Below, one piece after another: positions 59,885-64,000 of a stretch of DNA of 64,000 nucleotides. The translations under genes were made by a program, and so were the position numbers. The DNA lies in the NCBI RefSeq assembly GCF_043641665.1, contig NC_092184.1, positions 21,093,108 through 21,157,107 of the forward strand, given 5' to 3'. The notes below the pieces were generated by a model. That model was not told the origin of the DNA, searched no databases, and worked only from the letters and a program-made list of their open reading frames with translations. Numbering within the stretch: position 1 is the first letter of the stretch; every line of letters begins with the position of its first letter. This stretch comes from Enoplosus armatus. Its lineage: Eukaryota > Chordata > Actinopteri > Centrarchiformes > Enoplosidae.

Positions 59885-62639
59885 TCCAGAAAAATGAAAT
59901 TAGGCTGAAGCTCACTATTTTTTGGACTGGATGTGAAAAACGTGGATCAGTGTAGTGTGAAAGGCAAACTTCCCAGAAGCACTACAAATATGAATTTTTG
60001 TAAGACGGTCATTTTCCGTTCAAGTTTTGCCACAGCTTTGTTTGCTAGCTGACCGGAAGCTGTTGCCTTCTGTAAGTTAATGACTGGCAGGCTGTCTTTG
60101 GGGCGGGTTGACTGCTTTGCCATATTACAGTGGATAAGCTATTGTCAGAACTCATGCATACATTTTATTAAGATACATTTACATACAGGACCTAAATCTT
60201 AAAGTGCAGTAACTCTTTGTAAAAACAAGCACCAGACAAAATTCTAATGTTAAATCACTTATCCGAAAGAGTAGATGAAATTGAATCCTCCCATCAAGGT
60301 GCAGTATTAATGAATGATAATTATGTTATGTAAAAACTAGAACTTGATATAGTATTTTAAAATCTAGAAAACTACATGTAAGTATTTTATGCTCTGTAGA
60401 TTATGCTGTTAAGACCATATCTGGCAAAATGGCTCAGTCACAGTAAATAACTTAATGTGGTGTTAATACACATTTTACACAGATATTTTTGAAAATGTTG
60501 CAAGATCTTAAATACCTTTATTTTGACTATGAAAAGTACATATTTAATTGTATCCATGTACAATGTGAAAACCCCAATATGTGATAAAACGGCTATAAAC
60601 TTTATGTATATTTACTAAGATTTAAATATAAAACCTTGTTACTGAGTGAAAAAACGTACGCTCCAACAGTAGCAACACTTCAACAGCAGTTGTTTTTACA
60701 ACCAAAGCCTTGAATATGGATTTTGGATGTAGACTAAAACAGATTAAAAAAAGACAGACATGAATGAAAAAACAAACCCGTGCCTGTTTTTTTTTTCATG
60801 TAGGGCCAATATAGACGTATTCAGCTCTCACACACCAGAAAAGGTTTCCACTTGCTCATCTGAAGAACCCAATCCTCCCTGAATTACAGGGAGATTAGGG
60901 CTGGATTACGCTGCCTCTGAGAATCCCAGCCAGAGAGCAGCTATTATATCCATCAGAGGAGACAGTGGGCCGCACCTGTTGCCACGCAGCCGTGTGGAAG
61001 GGGACAGTTCAAGCCCAATTTAGGATTTATTCTGGAAGCTTTGAAAGAACAAAACAAAAATTAAGGAGAATTTATAACATGAAATTCTATGTTGTTCTAA
61101 CCTTTCGTATTTCTTCTCCAAAGGAGCAATTTCGCTTTAAAGCGCCATATGTGAAATGTGTTTTGAATTTTATAACATTACTTCATACCCTGGCAAAAGA
61201 TGTCTCCAAGAGTACATGAATGTGTGTATTGCCCAGGAGGTTCTTTATTGTCCCTGCAAGCACTTTACAACCAGCCGTGTGTGCAGTAATTCACTTAAAT
61301 GCAATTATCTTGAAAAAGTGGACCATAAAAAAAGGCAATTTAAAGAAAACGGTGTCAAGAAAAGTTAATAAAAATGGGAGTTATTTACATGGATAACTGT
61401 GCAAATGACTGCTAATGCTGTGGTAATGGAAGGGAGGTGGGAGTCAGCGCTCACAATTAACTACCCCTCTTAAAAGTGCTGCCGACTTGCAGGTGGAACA
61501 TGCAAAGCCCTATTAATGTGTGTATCTTGTGGAAATAAAATATGAGAAGTCACTGTTTGCTTGAAATACTTGATCTTATAACCTGTTCTGACACATTTGG
61601 AGCATTTTTATGCAGTTGACATAATGCTGTGTAAAACAAAATACAGCCCAGCGGACTCACATTAATGTCCCTCTGAGTGAAAACTTGCTGAGCCAGAAAA
61701 TGACGGGAATGAGAGATTAAGGTTTGAGATTCATTCATGAGACAACAATAACAGCACTAAAGGATCAAAAAGGACATTCGCTGATCACATCCCACTGCTT
61801 TCCCAGGTCCACAACGCAGATTACTCAACCTTAGAATGGCCGCTCCTAACTCTTGCAAAAACTCCAAAGATGTATTTACACGGACAATGACAGCCCTTTA
61901 GTCATGCCAAGATGGATTGAGCAAGCATGTAATGGTTTAGCATTAATGCACTGCGGTTGAATCAGTGAGCCCCACAGCTTGTCATTCAGAGCAATGCTGT
62001 GTTTTGATAAGAAGAGATAAAAGGATACGGGACAGTTACTTTAGTGTTACAGCTCTTATAAAAATACCAAATTACAAGGCATATGTTAACAAAAATACTA
62101 CAATTACACTTACCCCAAACCAAACCGCTGCTGTAATACAAGTGCATTTGTAAAATGTGTACAGTACTCAGGATTGGTGTTTTCAACTGTCTGCAAGTGA
62201 TGCTCCGATGATGTGATTGCAGACAGACAAAAGCTTGTTCTTCACCAGCAACATGTAACCTGTCATACTGTCCCCAAACACAACAATGCTATTGGGCAAT
62301 AAATGAGATGAGACAATTTACAATGTCAGGAGACAAACAGGACAGGTAACAGTAGGAAAACAACCTGTGGTTGCTAAGGAACTGGCAAACAAACAGAGCA
62401 GAGAAAAGAAGTGGTTGGGTGTAAATCAGCCTGAAGGGACAAGGGCCCAGTCACTGAGGCACAGGGAGGCCGTTTCACAAGGGAGGCCCAGCCAAGTATC
62501 ATCCTGCGTGAAATACCAGCAACTAATCGTTTACCTTTTTCCTTCTCTTTCTCTTCTGTCTTGTTATCCATCCATCTCTGTCTCCTTCTTCCTATGAAAC
62601 AGGGCAGCAACAAAAGATTTTTAATATTAGTTCTTCTTT

Positions 62640-62712
62640 TACTTCTCAGTAAAGCTCTTTGGTCAACATTTGTTGTTTTTGAATGTGCTATATAAACAAA
62701 TTGACTTTAATC
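62640..62712 (+). repeat. Dispersed repeat 3' end (GTGCTATATAAA type)
   Basis: The words 'CAGTAAAGCTCTTTGGTCAAC', 'TTGTTGTTTTTGAATGTGC' and 'TATATAAACAAATTGACTT' occur in this order. The order matches the 3' tail of a very common fish interspersed repeat, in which a 'GTGCTATATAAATAAA' word precedes a short tandem tail. Only the tail is present. Confidence 0.5.
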
Positions 62713-64000
62713 AGTTGCTTGATGCACTATACTTTGGTTCCACTCTGCTTTTTCAAAGATATTTGGTGGGTATAAACTCCATAATATTTTATCACTAGTC
62801 TGTGATGAGTCTCTGCACAAATGAATGAGTGAATACTGTTCTCCTGTTACATTTAAAGTCACCCAGTTTCTACTGCAGCTCTCTTCTAATAATGATCTTT
62901 TTTAAGATATGTGGCAGCATCAAATTAGCCTGTCATATTGCAACCATAAATTTTAATTACTGCTCTGTTACCCCCATTTCACTTTGGCACGTGGAAGGAT
63001 AACAGTTCCATTTGACCTCTTGAAACTAAAGATACGCCTTTCAAGTTTGGGAACAGCCACGCAGCAGCACATATGAACCTTACGTGATGCGTCAACTTTC
63101 AGCTCACAGCATGTAATTTTCTTTCCGCTTAAGTTGCTCCCACAGCTGACAGACGAGTTAAAAGGGTAAAGTAGAGTGAACGTGAGGTGTAGGTATCTGT
63201 TCTTAACCGTGGCCTCTCAGTATCAGTGCTCGACTGAAGTGATACTTGCTCTCCGGTTTCGATGCAGTTCCACTCGACCGGGTAGACTGGGGACATTCCT
63301 CAAATGAACAGGGCACACTTAAACACACTTGCACACACCCCTGTCACATGCTTAAATCATACCCACAGGGACAGCAGCATCTCATAATGTGTTTCTCCTC
63401 TTGACATGTTAAGCTGAGGAATGTGCGAGAAAAGACGGCGAAGGCCTCGGTGAGGTTTAGTGGCCTGTTTTTCAGCACCTCTGGATCATCTCACTGTGAC
63501 AGGCGTACATTAATGACCATACACACACCTCTTGCGCTGTAGATTTTGCTGGTCACTAATTCCCCTCAAGCAGAATACTCTTACAGCAGTAAAAGAACAG
63601 TTTGCATGAAAGGATATATTCAATTACTTTAATGGATCAATTTCACAAAATCCATTTGAAGAGGGGAAAAAAATGTTTTACACTGACCCTGATGACCTGA
63701 TATATTTTCAGTGTATGACACATGTTCACACAGTCGAGTATCAGATAAAAGTTCAAGGAAGTAAAGTGTCAAATTACGCTTAAGCTTTACAGAAAAGGGG
63801 CAGGTATCAATCCATCTCTAAACGTTTATTCATTAATTTTATCCTTCCCATATTGAATGCCAGATGTTTCATTTTACTGTTTTGGTCAGAGCACATAAAC
63901 AGAAAGGACTTCTGCTGGTTGCTTTTCTTGGTCACCTTATAGCTCCTAACCTCATGCGGGCTGGATGTTGTCAACCCAGCTGCTGGCAACATCACTCGGC

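Larger units (their letters stand above)
53692..64000. other. Right desert, distal part
   Basis: No gene can be supported. Contents include a long CA microsatellite at 56242-56304, a cluster of nuclear-receptor half-sites at 56464-56531, an ATGCA-rich alternating tract at about 57800-57990, a G13 run at 59872-59884 and a retroelement-like 3' end at about 62640-62712. The block at 60850-61000 has conserved-looking words but no frame. Confidence 0.5.

Overview
The window looks like nuclear DNA of a ray-finned fish, probably a percomorph teleost. It is AT-rich, intron-bearing and vertebrate-like, with many long CA/GT microsatellites and several dispersed repeats that I recognise from percomorph genomes. 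There are no bacterial, phage or plasmid features. Most of the listed open reading frames are chance frames or shadows.

Two protein-coding genes can be read exon by exon, both on the + strand. The first is rbm7 (27200-31174; 5 coding exons, 260 aa), the RRM subunit of the NEXT RNA-exosome targeting complex. The second is barx2 (35330-44630; 4 coding exons, 282 aa), a BarH-like homeodomain transcription factor. All splice junctions were checked for phase. Seven of the eight would be ordinary if counted by donor and acceptor type except for rbm7 intron 2, which needs a GC donor (GC-AG intron); that makes six ordinary GT-AG introns and one GC-AG intron out of seven.

Layout. 1-27000 is a gene desert holding dispersed repeats, a clear 254-bp inverted-repeat element (MITE) and some palindromic AT-rich blocks that look like conserved regulatory elements. 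27000-31174 is rbm7 with a TATA-less, CpG-containing promoter. 31175-35060 is the intergenic gap; it contains a minus-strand TATA box, open frame and AATAAA in the right order, which might be a small unrecognised gene. 35009-35330 is the barx2 promoter, with a GA tract, a TATA box and the 5' UTR. 35330-46030 is barx2 with its 3' UTR ending near an AATAAA at 46008. 46031-64000 is a second gene desert with microsatellites and candidate regulatory motifs.

The two genes have unrelated jobs: RBM7 acts in general nuclear RNA surveillance, BARX2 in tissue-specific transcription. In human both lie on 11q23-q24, so their closeness here probably reflects an old linkage group. The flanking deserts are what is expected around a developmental homeobox gene. 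No wholly new multi-gene system is evident. The most interesting items are the GC-AG intron, the possible small minus-strand gene, the MITE and the palindromic regulatory-like blocks.
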